Positions 24,731 to 31,041 of a stretch of DNA of 31,041 nucleotides are shown here, piece by piece. The notes below the pieces were generated by a model. The model did not search any database and had not been told where the DNA came from. It saw nothing but the letters and a program-made list of their open reading frames with translations. The DNA is from Chloroflexota bacterium (GTDB taxonomy: Bacteria; Chloroflexota; Anaerolineae; J102), in the NCBI GenBank assembly GCA_003353825.1, contig PIVW01000009.1, positions 1 through 31,041 of the forward strand, read 5' to 3'. The translations under genes were made by a program, and so were the position numbers. Each line of letters opens with the position of its first letter. The stretch's first letter is position 1.

Positions 24731-24794
24731 TGTGCACCTTGAAATGACGTTAGTCTATTGTCTCCCATATTGAGAGAAGCTTAGAGGTTTGCTC

Positions 24795-25184
24795 ATGGTA
24801 AAAAACTCAAACGGCGCCGTTGAAACGGCCGAACAAACGCATGAACATAACGCGGTTTTCAAAGCTGCTCGCACTATCTTACTGGCCGCAGTTGGGACAG
24901 TGGCACTTGGCAAAGAGGAAATCGAAGCCATTGTGAATCGATTGGTCGAAAGAGGCGAGATCGCAGAACAGGATGGCAAAGAACTTGTACACGATCTGCT
25001 CGAACGGCGCAAAAAGGATGTAACAACAGCACCAGACAAAGTCGAAGGTGTGCTTGATCAACGTGTGAACTCGATTCTCAATCGCATGAATGTGCCCAGC
25101 AAAAGTGATGTCGAGAGCTTGAGTCGAAAGATCGGAGCGCTCTCGCAGAAGGTGGACGAACTCAACAAGAAAGTCTCGGGTTAG
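24795..25184 (+). CDS. Phasin-like (PhaF/PhaI type) granule-associated protein
   Basis: A 129-residue helical protein. Residues about 18-50 (NAVFKAARTILLAAVGTVALGKEEIEAIVNRLVERGEI) match the opening of poly(hydroxyalkanoate) granule-associated/phasin-like proteins. The C-terminal part (SKSDVESLSRKIGALSQKVDELNKKV) is a coiled coil. Such proteins coat PHA granules or act as small structural or regulatory helpers. No PHA synthase is in the window, so the granule role is not certain. ATG 24795 has AGAGG at 24783-24787. A TTG six bases earlier lacks correct spacing. Confidence 0.65.
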   Translation: MVKNSNGAVETAEQTHEHNAVFKAARTILLAAVGTVALGKEEIEAIVNRLVERGEIAEQDGKELVHDLLERRKKDVTTAPDKVEGVLDQRVNSILNRMNVPSKSDVESLSRKIGALSQKVDELNKKVSG

Positions 25185-25283
25185 GCGAATTCCAAGAAGT
25201 AATGATCCAGAGTTTCGCGCTATTGAGGAATTCGCTTGAGGCTTTTTCAGGTTGAACTGGATCATTATTTTGCTGAAAAAGCC
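25183..25283 (+). repeat. Three interlocked inverted repeats after the phasin-like gene
   Basis: Three stems share this 101-base tract. Stem C pairs 25183-25193 with 25227-25237 (GCGAATTCC/GGAATTCGC core). Stem A pairs 25200-25210 with 25257-25267 (TAATGATCCAG/CTGGATCATTA, perfect). Stem B pairs 25240-25250 with 25273-25283 (GGCTTTTTCAG/CTGAAAAAGCC, perfect). The order is C, A, C', B, A', B', so A cannot form together with C and B without a pseudoknot. Stem C begins within the phasin stop codon. The tract ends 30 bases before the terminator. Confidence 0.75.
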
Positions 25284-25312
25284 ATAGCGTCACAAGCCGT
25301 TTGATCAAACCC

Positions 25313-25345
25313 GCACCCTGACTGTATCGTCAGGGTGTTCTTTTG
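25313..25345 (+). terminator. Rho-independent terminator of the phasin-like gene
   Basis: CACCCTGAC (25314-25322) pairs perfectly with GTCAGGGTG (25329-25337) over a six-base loop and is followed by TTCTTTTG. Confidence 0.85.
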
Positions 25346-25360
25346 TACCAAGCTTTGACT

Positions 25361-25397
25361 TGACACAAAAACGGTATTACCAGACACTTTTGTGTCA
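25361..25397. promoter_or_regulatory. 10-bp inverted repeat before the HEAT-repeat gene
   Basis: TGACACAAAA (25361-25370) and TTTTGTGTCA (25388-25397) are perfect inverted copies 17 bases apart, ending 23 bases before the ATG at 25421. The ribosome site AAGGA follows at 25405-25409. They could be an operator for a dimer or a leader hairpin. TTGACA at 25360-25365 overlaps the left arm but has no good -10 partner. Confidence 0.5.
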
Positions 25398-25420
25398 GAC
25401 CAATAAGGATATCGACTTAC

Positions 25421-25906
25421 ATGGACGAACCTTCTATCGAGCGATTGATTTATATGTTACGCGACCAAGACCCAGAAGCGCGTGTAGATGCGGCCAGACG
25501 GTTGGCGACGCGCTCTAGCGAACGTGAGGCGCATGAAGCGTTGTACGAGGCCAGTTTCCAAAGGGAACCCCGCATTCGTGTGATCGCCGGCCCTGCCTTG
25601 ATTCATTACCCAGATGACCGCACTTTGATCCGCCTTGCCGATCTACTATCTGACCGCCACGCAGATGTACGTCGAACTGCGGCCGAAACATTGCGGGAGA
25701 TGGGTGATCCTGGAGCCACACTCCCCCTGATCGATGCACTCAACGATCGTAATCGCTGGGTGGTGCTGGCAGCCCTAGAAGGGCTTGAGCGCTTTGGCAA
25801 GGCAATGGCAAGAAAGCCGGTGCGTAAAATGATCGGCAGCAAAGACTGGGGGATCAGTCAGGCAGCGAAACAGACGATAGCAGCACTGGAAGGGCGCGAC
25901 GCATGA
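25421..25906 (+). CDS. HEAT/PBS-lyase-like repeat protein
   Basis: A 161-residue all-helical protein built of about four HEAT-like repeats of roughly 30 residues: LRDQDPEARVDAARRLATR, FQREPRIRVIAGPALIHY, LLSDRHADVRRTAAETLREMGDP and LNDRNRWVVLAALEGLERFG. Such repeats form a protein-binding solenoid. No catalytic residues are expected. The gene overlaps the metallophosphoesterase gene by four bases (ATGA at 25903-25906), so it probably works with that enzyme, perhaps as an adaptor. Confidence 0.8.
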   Translation: MDEPSIERLIYMLRDQDPEARVDAARRLATRSSEREAHEALYEASFQREPRIRVIAGPALIHYPDDRTLIRLADLLSDRHADVRRTAAETLREMGDPGATLPLIDALNDRNRWVVLAALEGLERFGKAMARKPVRKMIGSKDWGISQAAKQTIAALEGRDA

Positions 25907-26889
25907 ATACGTTTTTGAAGCGTGTGGCGGTTGGTATCAGTATGCTGGGCGGATTAACGCTAGGGTATGCCTGGGGGGCGGAACGGCGGCAGAGGCATGT
26001 AAGGCAGTATCCTATCCGTTTGCGAAAGGGCGCCGGTGCAGGATTGCGCATTCTCCACCTCTCAGATCAGCATTTCGGCGGAGATGATTGGATACGACGC
26101 AGCCGTCTCAAAAAGCTGGGGGCGATGCTCCCTTCTTTGCGCCCCGATCTCATTGCCCTAACCGGCGATTTTTTGCACAACGATAGCGGCCTGGCTGCTG
26201 TAGAAGCTTTGCTGCAATTGCTACCACCCGCACCTTTAGGTTGTTACGCTGTTTTGGGGAATCATGATTACGCCGAGTACTCATACAAAAATTTCTTCCA
26301 ACAAGGTTTTAGGGCCATCAAAGCCGAACAAAACCCTCGCCTGCAACTGAGCACCGCCGCCCGTGAATTACGAGCTTTTGCCGAACTCTTCTGGCAAATC
26401 TATCGAAACGACCGCATACGCTTTGCCGCTGTTCCCAATAATACGGCAGAATTACGATCATTGTTGGAGCTGTACAAGATAGAGGTGCTCGACAATGAGG
26501 CGATAGCACTACCTGGTATGCCCGACCTATGGCTGGCCGGGGTAGATGATCTGGTCGAGGGACAGCCCGATCTGGCCGGGACTATCGACGCGGTTCCTGC
26601 TACCGCTTCCCTCATTCTGCTCACACATCATCCTGACCTGGCCTATGATCCTGCCAGCGCTGGCGTGGATCTCGTGCTGTCGGGACATACGCATGGCGGG
26701 CAAGTTGTGCTTCCCGGGCTAGGAGCTATCCACACGCAAGGTACACGTTTATCAAGGCGCCACCCCGCCGGTTATTTTGATGATCTAGCAAATGGGGGAC
26801 AGATGATCGTCTCTCGGGGCATGGGCGAATCGACACCACTGAGGTTACGCTGCCCACCTGAAATCGTTCTGATCGATCTCACATCCTAA
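25903..26889 (+). CDS. Membrane-anchored metallophosphoesterase (YkuE-like)
   Basis: A 328-residue calcineurin-type hydrolase with all five metal-site blocks: SDQHFG (Asp55, His57), TGDFLH, GNHDYAEY, THHPDL and GHTHGGQ. An N-terminal hydrophobic stretch (VAVGISMLGGLTLGYAWG, about 8-25) suggests a signal anchor, as in the YkuE/YaeI group that acts at the outer membrane face, in some cases on phospholipids. Residues about 135-170 insert an extra helical segment between the NHD and HH blocks. It is translationally coupled to the HEAT-repeat gene. The exact substrate is not evident. Confidence 0.88.
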   Translation: MNTFLKRVAVGISMLGGLTLGYAWGAERRQRHVRQYPIRLRKGAGAGLRILHLSDQHFGGDDWIRRSRLKKLGAMLPSLRPDLIALTGDFLHNDSGLAAVEALLQLLPPAPLGCYAVLGNHDYAEYSYKNFFQQGFRAIKAEQNPRLQLSTAARELRAFAELFWQIYRNDRIRFAAVPNNTAELRSLLELYKIEVLDNEAIALPGMPDLWLAGVDDLVEGQPDLAGTIDAVPATASLILLTHHPDLAYDPASAGVDLVLSGHTHGGQVVLPGLGAIHTQGTRLSRRHPAGYFDDLANGGQMIVSRGMGESTPLRLRCPPEIVLIDLTS

Positions 26890-26919
26890 CCTGGCCGAAT
26901 TCTGTGGCTGATTCCCTTA

Positions 26920-28404
26920 TTATCGCTCCGCCAACCATGCCCTCCAGCCGGCGGTCAGGTGATCGGGATCCGTTTCTAAAATCGCGAACATAGGGTCGGT
27001 TTCCCAGGTGTTCCGTGCGCCCCGCAGGAATTGCAGTGTTGCCAATTCACCCGACAATGCCTCCTCTGACTCTTCGCCCATATCGCGATAATGCAAGTAC
27101 AGCGCAAGACTGCGTGCTGCACCCCGTTGGCTGCCATCCCCTTGCAGCAATGCTCCGCCGATAGCTGATGTGTCATTCGCCGTAATCTCGATTTCAGGCA
27201 AGCGCACGCCACTTAAGCGCTCTGCCCAGAGTGCGACATCTCCACGGGCAATGGCCCAGACTGTGTAAGCCGCTGGTTGAGGTGCCGTGATCGGTCGCAA
27301 TCCACGTCTCATGATCACATCGCCAATGGCTTCGTGCAAGGCCAGCCACCAAAGGGGATGAGGTTCATCTCCATCCATGCCAACCAGCCGTGGGGAGATG
27401 ATACTTAATGGCATCTGCTGCTGATAGAGCCGCATCTCTGAACTCCTCTTTGCTTCAGACGATCCTGTTCGAGAAGCGTATATCTCGCGAATGTCATCCC
27501 GCTTCTCGATATACCCGAGCAATCGATCTTGAAATGCCTGGTCACGGATCTCTTCGCCGGTTCCGTTGATGGTGATGATGCCCGTGGCGCCCTCTGCCAT
27601 GACGATATACTCGGTTGTAGGTGGTAAGGGAGCGGCGCCATCACCGGGGACAAATGGTAACAGGTTGGGGCCGGGCTCGATACTCAGATCAACCATGCAG
27701 GGCGGAGGAGGGGCATAGCGTTCGCAGAAAGTCTGCACGACGGCATCGAGATGGGAGATAGAGTCGGCGACAAACGCATCGCGCTCACGGTAATGCAATG
27801 TGATGTTGCCGCCCTCTAGCGTCTGTACCTCACCCCAGCCCTCAGAAGTGCTCCGTGTAAGCCGCCACTGCCCATCGACCAAGCGCATGGTCTCCATGCG
27901 GCGATAACGTTCTCCGCCAAAACCAGATTCAATCTCCACCTCGGCTCTGTCCCCCTTCAGTTCGACTCGGGTGACGCGGGGCTGGCCTGCCTCGAAATCG
28001 TAGAGCAAGGAGGACACGGGAAAAGCGCCTGCCAACAATTCACGCCAGGCATCATCCTCCGGATCGATGAGGTTATCATACAGATCCTGGTCATTCTGTG
28101 CCAGCGCCTGATATTGCAGTTGCACAACAGGCGCCAGGTCAGCACGAGCGTTACGTTGCCCTTGAAAGGTGAGAATCGCAAAGCCAACGCCGATTCCCAA
28201 GGTGATACCGATGGCCAGCAGCAGCAGATTGCTTGCACGGATTAGGCTTGGACGCGGCTTCCGGTCCTTGCCCTCATCGGCAAGCGGGGCGGGCGGCGGG
28301 GCGGGTGCAGGTGGAGCAAAAGCTTGAGGTGGTGGCTGGTTTTCTTCTGCCGATCCACTAAAAGCTTCATCCCCTTCCTGCCAGTTGAAGTCGACAGAAG
28401 ACAT
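26920..28404 (-). CDS. Single-pass membrane protein with proline-rich N-terminus, unknown function
   Basis: A 494-residue protein. Residues 1-55 are acidic, then Pro/Ala-rich (PPPQAFAPPAPAPPPAP). One membrane helix spans about 56-79 (NLLLLAIGITLGIGVGFAILTF). The large outer part starts with an NTF2-like-looking segment (QYQALAQNDQDLYDNLIDPED, then LVDGQWRLTRS) and continues with a domain of about 280 residues that includes LHEAIGDVIMRRGL. The last part resembles peptidase_MA-like domains of other bacteria, but the HExxH zinc motif is not present (LHEAIGD instead), so protease activity is not supported. Its ATG lies 18 bases after the birA stop, so the two form one transcript. Confidence 0.65.
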   Translation of the reverse strand: MSSVDFNWQEGDEAFSGSAEENQPPPQAFAPPAPAPPPAPLADEGKDRKPRPSLIRASNLLLLAIGITLGIGVGFAILTFQGQRNARADLAPVVQLQYQALAQNDQDLYDNLIDPEDDAWRELLAGAFPVSSLLYDFEAGQPRVTRVELKGDRAEVEIESGFGGERYRRMETMRLVDGQWRLTRSTSEGWGEVQTLEGGNITLHYRERDAFVADSISHLDAVVQTFCERYAPPPPCMVDLSIEPGPNLLPFVPGDGAAPLPPTTEYIVMAEGATGIITINGTGEEIRDQAFQDRLLGYIEKRDDIREIYASRTGSSEAKRSSEMRLYQQQMPLSIISPRLVGMDGDEPHPLWWLALHEAIGDVIMRRGLRPITAPQPAAYTVWAIARGDVALWAERLSGVRLPEIEITANDTSAIGGALLQGDGSQRGAARSLALYLHYRDMGEESEEALSGELATLQFLRGARNTWETDPMFAILETDPDHLTAGWRAWLAER

Positions 28405-28421
28405 AGTGTGAAATGGATTGA

Positions 28422-29063
28422 TCAGGCTGAAGTGGGGATAACATCCCCAGCCCAGATGGTGTGTACCGCTCCCGCGGTATCCTGCACGAGTAAGGCGCCA
28501 TCCGCCGTGACATCAATCGCCAAACCGATCAAGTCAGCCTGCCCGACACGTATCACTTTCACCTGGCGACCCAAGGGATCGAGATGTTTTCGCCATGCTT
28601 CGTGTGGCGAAGCTCCGGCTAGAAACTGCTGGTAGGATGTGAAAAGTTGTTCGAGATAAGCACCACGCAGGGCGTCGATATCGATTGTCCGCCCACTGAT
28701 CTCTTGCAAGCTGACGGCAGTGCTTTGTAATGGTGTATTCGTAAACGTCATTGCGGCATTGAGGCCCAGGCCGATGACCGCGTAGCTCAAGCGCTGGTTC
28801 TGGTGCTCTAACTCTGTCAATATCCCGGCCAGTTTGCGGCCTTCCAGCAACAAGTCGTTAGGCCATTTGGGTCGGGGTGTTACGCCTGCCAGTTGCTGGC
28901 AAGCATGAATGGCGGCCAGGGATGCGAGCATGGTTAGGCGGCTGGCTTGATTGAGTGGTATCGGTGGTCGCAAGAGTACAGAAAGATAGCAACCTTTGCC
29001 GTAAGGTGACCACCATTCACGTTGCAGACGCCCTCGCCCAGCAGTTTGTTCCAACGCCTGCAC
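28422..29063 (-). CDS. birA: Biotin-[acetyl-CoA-carboxylase] ligase, 5' end unclear
   Basis: This enzyme activates biotin to biotinyl-AMP and attaches it to carboxyl carrier proteins. EQTAGRGRLQREWWSP is the biotin/ATP loop with GRGR. KWPNDLLLEGRKLAGIL holds the catalytic Lys. A short C-terminal SH3-like domain follows (RQVKVIRVGQADLIGLAIDV). There is no N-terminal DNA-binding domain, so it is a class I ligase. Family similarity extends upstream of GTG 29063 to about 29144 (FTRTTSSQDWVKKWAQLGAPEG), but that stretch has no ATG, GTG or TTG before the TGA that closes the frame just above 29168. Either a CTG (29165) or ATC is used, or the 5' end has been damaged by the GAGGTCA repeat next to it. 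Confidence 0.82.
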   Translation of the reverse strand: MQALEQTAGRGRLQREWWSPYGKGCYLSVLLRPPIPLNQASRLTMLASLAAIHACQQLAGVTPRPKWPNDLLLEGRKLAGILTELEHQNQRLSYAVIGLGLNAAMTFTNTPLQSTAVSLQEISGRTIDIDALRGAYLEQLFTSYQQFLAGASPHEAWRKHLDPLGRQVKVIRVGQADLIGLAIDVTADGALLVQDTAGAVHTIWAGDVIPTSA

Positions 29064-29157
29064 GGACAGACCTTCCGGCGCGCCCAGTTGCGCCCATTTC
29101 TTAACCCAATCTTGGCTAGAAGTGGTGCGGGTGAAACGGATTAGGGGGCGGAAGGCG

Positions 29158-29178
29158 GAGGTCAGAGGTCAGAGGTCG
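29158..29178 (+). repeat. Three tandem heptamers of the GAGGTCA type at the birA 5' end
   Basis: GAGGTCA, GAGGTCA and GAGGTCG follow one another where the birA start codon should lie. The repeat supplies the TGA that closes the birA frame upstream. Confidence 0.8.
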
Positions 29179-29672
29179 GAGGGCGGTGGCTGTGACTACG
29201 TTCGATCATTGTAATAGGGTAGGGGTGTCGATGACAGTAATAGCGCTGCCGTTGGTAGGGACGATAACCGGACTCAATTCCAGTTGGTCGAGTTCGGGAG
29301 AAGATCGATCCAGATGGGTTAGAGTCAGGAGACTTATCAATCATATGTGTCCTAGATGAGTTACTGGCGTGCCCATGTGCCCTGTTCTTTAGCCAGATTG
29401 TGAATAAGGTCCTCCCAGAAAGCCTTGGGATGGGCAGGGAAGAACGAAGTGGAGGAATAATTAATAGTGAACGGATAACAATTAACTGTTAATGTAGGAT
29501 GCTGCCGTATAGCGTTTGAGTGGTGAAAACAATGTGCTTATCACTAAGGCGTTGATATAGAGCAGTTCCATTAACAATTAATTATTATTCGTTATTAATT
29601 ATTTGACTGATGCTCTTCGAGAAGTAGCTGTGCAGGTCACTCTGCTCCCAACTCATTTAGGACACACCCTTA
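29179..29672 (+). other. 494-base gap with an AT-rich inverted repeat
   Basis: No frame looks coding. 29162-29344 on the minus strand is low in coding character. The main content is the AT-rich element at 29456-29604. Around it the sequence returns to about 50 percent GC. Confidence 0.45.
29456..29604. mobile_element. MITE-like AT-rich element with terminal inverted repeats
   Basis: The left arm (29456-29494), beginning AATAATTAATAGTGAAC and ending TTAACTGTTAATG, matches the reverse complement of the right arm (29569-29604), with AATAATTAATAACGAA and TTAATTGTTAATG, allowing a few mismatches and a short gap. About 74 bases lie between. It has no ORF, and its base composition is far from its surroundings. 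It may be a small non-autonomous element or a large cruciform-forming repeat. I see no clear target-site duplication. Confidence 0.4.
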
Positions 29673-30446
29673 TCAATCAAGCACGAAGTTCTCGCCAGGT
29701 TTCAGCATATGAATCCTGATGTCGGGCGAGCGTTCGGCGGCCAGCCGCTGAAACTCGGGACCGGGTTGATTAAGGTAGTTGAGGTGTTCCCAAAAAAAAC
29801 CTAAGGGACGAAATGTAGCCCAGTGGATTGGTATCGCCATACGTGGCCGCAACATGTTTAGGGCCTCGACGGCACGTTCCGGGTCCAAATGCCCGCTGCC
29901 CAGTGTTGGGCCCCAACCCCATATAGGCACAAGGGCAAGGTCAAGACCATGTTCGCCTAACTCGACCATTTCGGGAAAGACATCTGTATCACCTGGGAAG
30001 TAAATGGTGTGCCTTTCCTTGAAGAGGTAGCCTTGCGCACGATCAAAAAGGGCATTACGTTCGACATTGCCATGCAGGGCCGGTGTAGCCAGAATGCGGA
30101 CGCCATTGAAAGTCATCTCCTCGCCGGGCGCTATCTCCACCAGGTCCTGAGCGATCAGGGGCTGAAGCCAACGCGCCGTTCCCTTGGGGACGAGCATGGG
30201 TATATCCTTTGGCAGACGTCTAAGCGAGGGGAGGTTGAGATGATCGAGATGTAGATGAGAAAGGACGATGACATCTGGCCTGGGCTGTTCCGCCAGCCAC
30301 TCGCTTGCAGAGATCGATTGCCGCCGCAGGTGCATGACCCTGTCGCCGAACACTGGATCGGTTAGGATGTTCAACTCTTCAAAATTGAGCATAACGGTGG
30401 CATGTCCGAGATAGCTCAGGGCGGTGGAAGTTTGTGTGTTGGTCAT
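29673..30446 (-). CDS. MBL-fold metal-dependent hydrolase (UlaG/NAPE-PLD-like)
   Basis: A 257-residue metallo-beta-lactamase-fold enzyme. LGHATVMLNFEELNILTDPVF (13-33) opens the fold. SHLHLDHLN gives His64, His66, Asp68 and His69. TPALHG supplies His125, YFPGDTDVF the bridging Asp, and IPIHWATF the last His, so both metal sites are complete. The pattern, with SGHLDPERAVEALNMLRP, fits the L-ascorbate-6-phosphate lactonase/N-acyl-phosphatidylethanolamine phospholipase D group. The substrate is unknown. The ATG lacks a strong ribosome site. Confidence 0.85.
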   Translation of the reverse strand: MTNTQTSTALSYLGHATVMLNFEELNILTDPVFGDRVMHLRRQSISASEWLAEQPRPDVIVLSHLHLDHLNLPSLRRLPKDIPMLVPKGTARWLQPLIAQDLVEIAPGEEMTFNGVRILATPALHGNVERNALFDRAQGYLFKERHTIYFPGDTDVFPEMVELGEHGLDLALVPIWGWGPTLGSGHLDPERAVEALNMLRPRMAIPIHWATFRPLGFFWEHLNYLNQPGPEFQRLAAERSPDIRIHMLKPGENFVLD

Positions 30447-30771
30447 TTAACAGCGTACTGCCAGAATGATTATGGCTGTGTTGTAGCAGGGAGTTGGAAG
30501 GCAGTTTATCACAACTAGATACGTTGTGCGATAGATCATTTTACAATCTTTTTACAGTCCGCAAACATTCTGGTACGTGACGATAGCTATGCTGATGGAA
30601 CGGAGGTACAACATGATCCAGCATTCTACTACTTCTGCGAACGAGGTTTGTCGCACAGCATGTCGAAACAACCCAGATTTTGATCCAGCAAAGGAACGTT
30701 GTAGGAGTACACGCTTGCTCCGACTTCACGCGTCCGCTACAATGCGCATACGCTGTGCCGGAGCTTATGTC
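30447..30771 (+). other. 325-base divergent region between MBL and response regulator genes
   Basis: It holds an in-frame upstream ATG (30613) with a GGAGG site for the response regulator and a promoter-like pair at 30715-30743. The minus-strand frame 30541-30729 shows no protein features and is ignored. Confidence 0.45.
30715..30743 (+). promoter_or_regulatory. Candidate promoter directly before the response regulator
   Basis: -35 TTGCTC (30715-30720) and -10 TACAAT (30738-30743) are 17 bases apart. The transcript would start near 30750, giving a short leader with GGAG (30760-30763) and then GTG 30772. Confidence 0.42.
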
Positions 30772-31041
30772 GTGAAACCGACCATTCTACTTGTCGATGA
30801 CGAACCCACCATCGTTGAACTGGCCGAGATGTATCTCGAACGCGAGGGATACACGATTGTAACGGCGAAAGATGGCCTGGCAGCCCTGACGCAAATCCAG
30901 GCGACCCCCCCCGATCTCATCGTACTGGACCTGATGTTGCCGGAACTGGATGGATGGGAGGTGTGCAGGCGCGTTCGCTCAAACTACGACATCCCAATCA
31001 TCATGCTGACGGCACGTACCGATGATATCGACAAAATCGTT
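30772..31041 (+). CDS. Response regulator receiver domain (OmpR/PhoB-type), cut by window end
   Basis: Ninety codons are visible and the gene continues past the window. ILLVDDEPTIVELAEMYLEREGY gives the acidic pair (Asp9-Asp10 from GTG). LIVLDLMLPELDGWEVCRRVR holds the phosphoacceptor Asp and the DGWE motif typical of the OmpR subfamily, and IIMLTAR holds the conserved Thr. A DNA-binding winged helix is expected beyond the edge. I start at GTG 30772 (GGAG at 30760-30763) because receiver domains begin only a few residues before ILLVDDE. ATG 30613, in the same frame with GGAGG at 30602-30606, would add 53 residues rich in Arg and Cys. Confidence 0.82.
   Translation, partial: MKPTILLVDDEPTIVELAEMYLEREGYTIVTAKDGLAALTQIQATPPDLIVLDLMLPELDGWEVCRRVRSNYDIPIIMLTARTDDIDKIV

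Larger units (their letters stand above)
23643..24794 (+). other. 1.15 kb gap without a convincing gene
   Basis: Frames at 24247-24453 (plus) and 24274-24684 (minus) overlap each other and lack motifs or ribosome sites. Visible structure consists of a palindrome (23824-23839), a small stem TCTGTC/GACAGA near 23981-23997, two octamer tandem repeats (24108-24135, 24448-24472) and a promoter/operator area before the phasin gene (24672-24730). Text near 24540-24580 resembles common intergenic dispersed sequence. Confidence 0.45.

Overview
The window looks like a chromosomal piece of a Chloroflexota-type bacterium (Anaerolineae/Caldilineae-like). This is inferred from gene content and style: a BMP-type lipoprotein with an Ala/Glu/Pro-rich linker, an archaeal-type phosphoglycerate mutase, GTG/TTG starts and many short tandem repeats. 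Nothing here is a taxonomic marker, so the assignment is tentative.

Region 1 (1-4600) is a scrapyard of accessory genes. It holds an apparently intact VapBC toxin-antitoxin pair with its own promoter, a CopG-type antitoxin cut short, and a NotI-family restriction endonuclease broken by two in-frame stops. Next come an intact D12-class adenine methyltransferase, the C-terminal half of a DUF3800 protein, a decayed copy of the 5' end of the downstream oxidoreductase gene, a HepT/HI0074-like HEPN gene with an in-frame TAG, an NYN-domain scrap with an in-frame TAA, and an intact unknown protein with two SH3/KOW-like repeats.

Region 2 (4605-17832) is metabolic and all on the + strand. It has an orphan molybdopterin-binding subunit of a xanthine/CO dehydrogenase-family enzyme, then a BMP-family (nucleoside-type) ABC importer: a lipoprotein, a terminator, a double ATPase and two permeases. 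These are followed by a PLP aminotransferase with a strong promoter and a heptamer repeat in its leader, a YcaQ-like DNA glycosylase, a family 2 glycosyltransferase, the tail of a zinc alcohol dehydrogenase, and iolC.

Region 3 (18001-23609) is all on the minus strand: a four-helix membrane protein, a membrane protein split by an in-frame TAA, a zinc-ribbon membrane protein, apgM and a MalK/UgpC-type sugar ABC ATPase. A 1.15 kb gap with repeats and palindromes, but no convincing gene, separates it from the next block.

Region 4 (24795-31041) has a phasin-like protein followed by interlocked inverted repeats and a terminator, a HEAT-repeat protein overlapping a metallophosphoesterase, and a minus-strand pair of birA and an anchored unknown protein. 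It ends with a MITE-like AT-rich inverted repeat, an MBL-fold hydrolase and the start of an OmpR-type response regulator cut by the window edge.

The most unusual signals are the interlocked inverted repeats at 25183-25283 and the recurrence of single in-frame stop codons, without frameshifts, in otherwise readable genes across the window. The NotI-family nuclease paired with an adenine methylase is also unusual.
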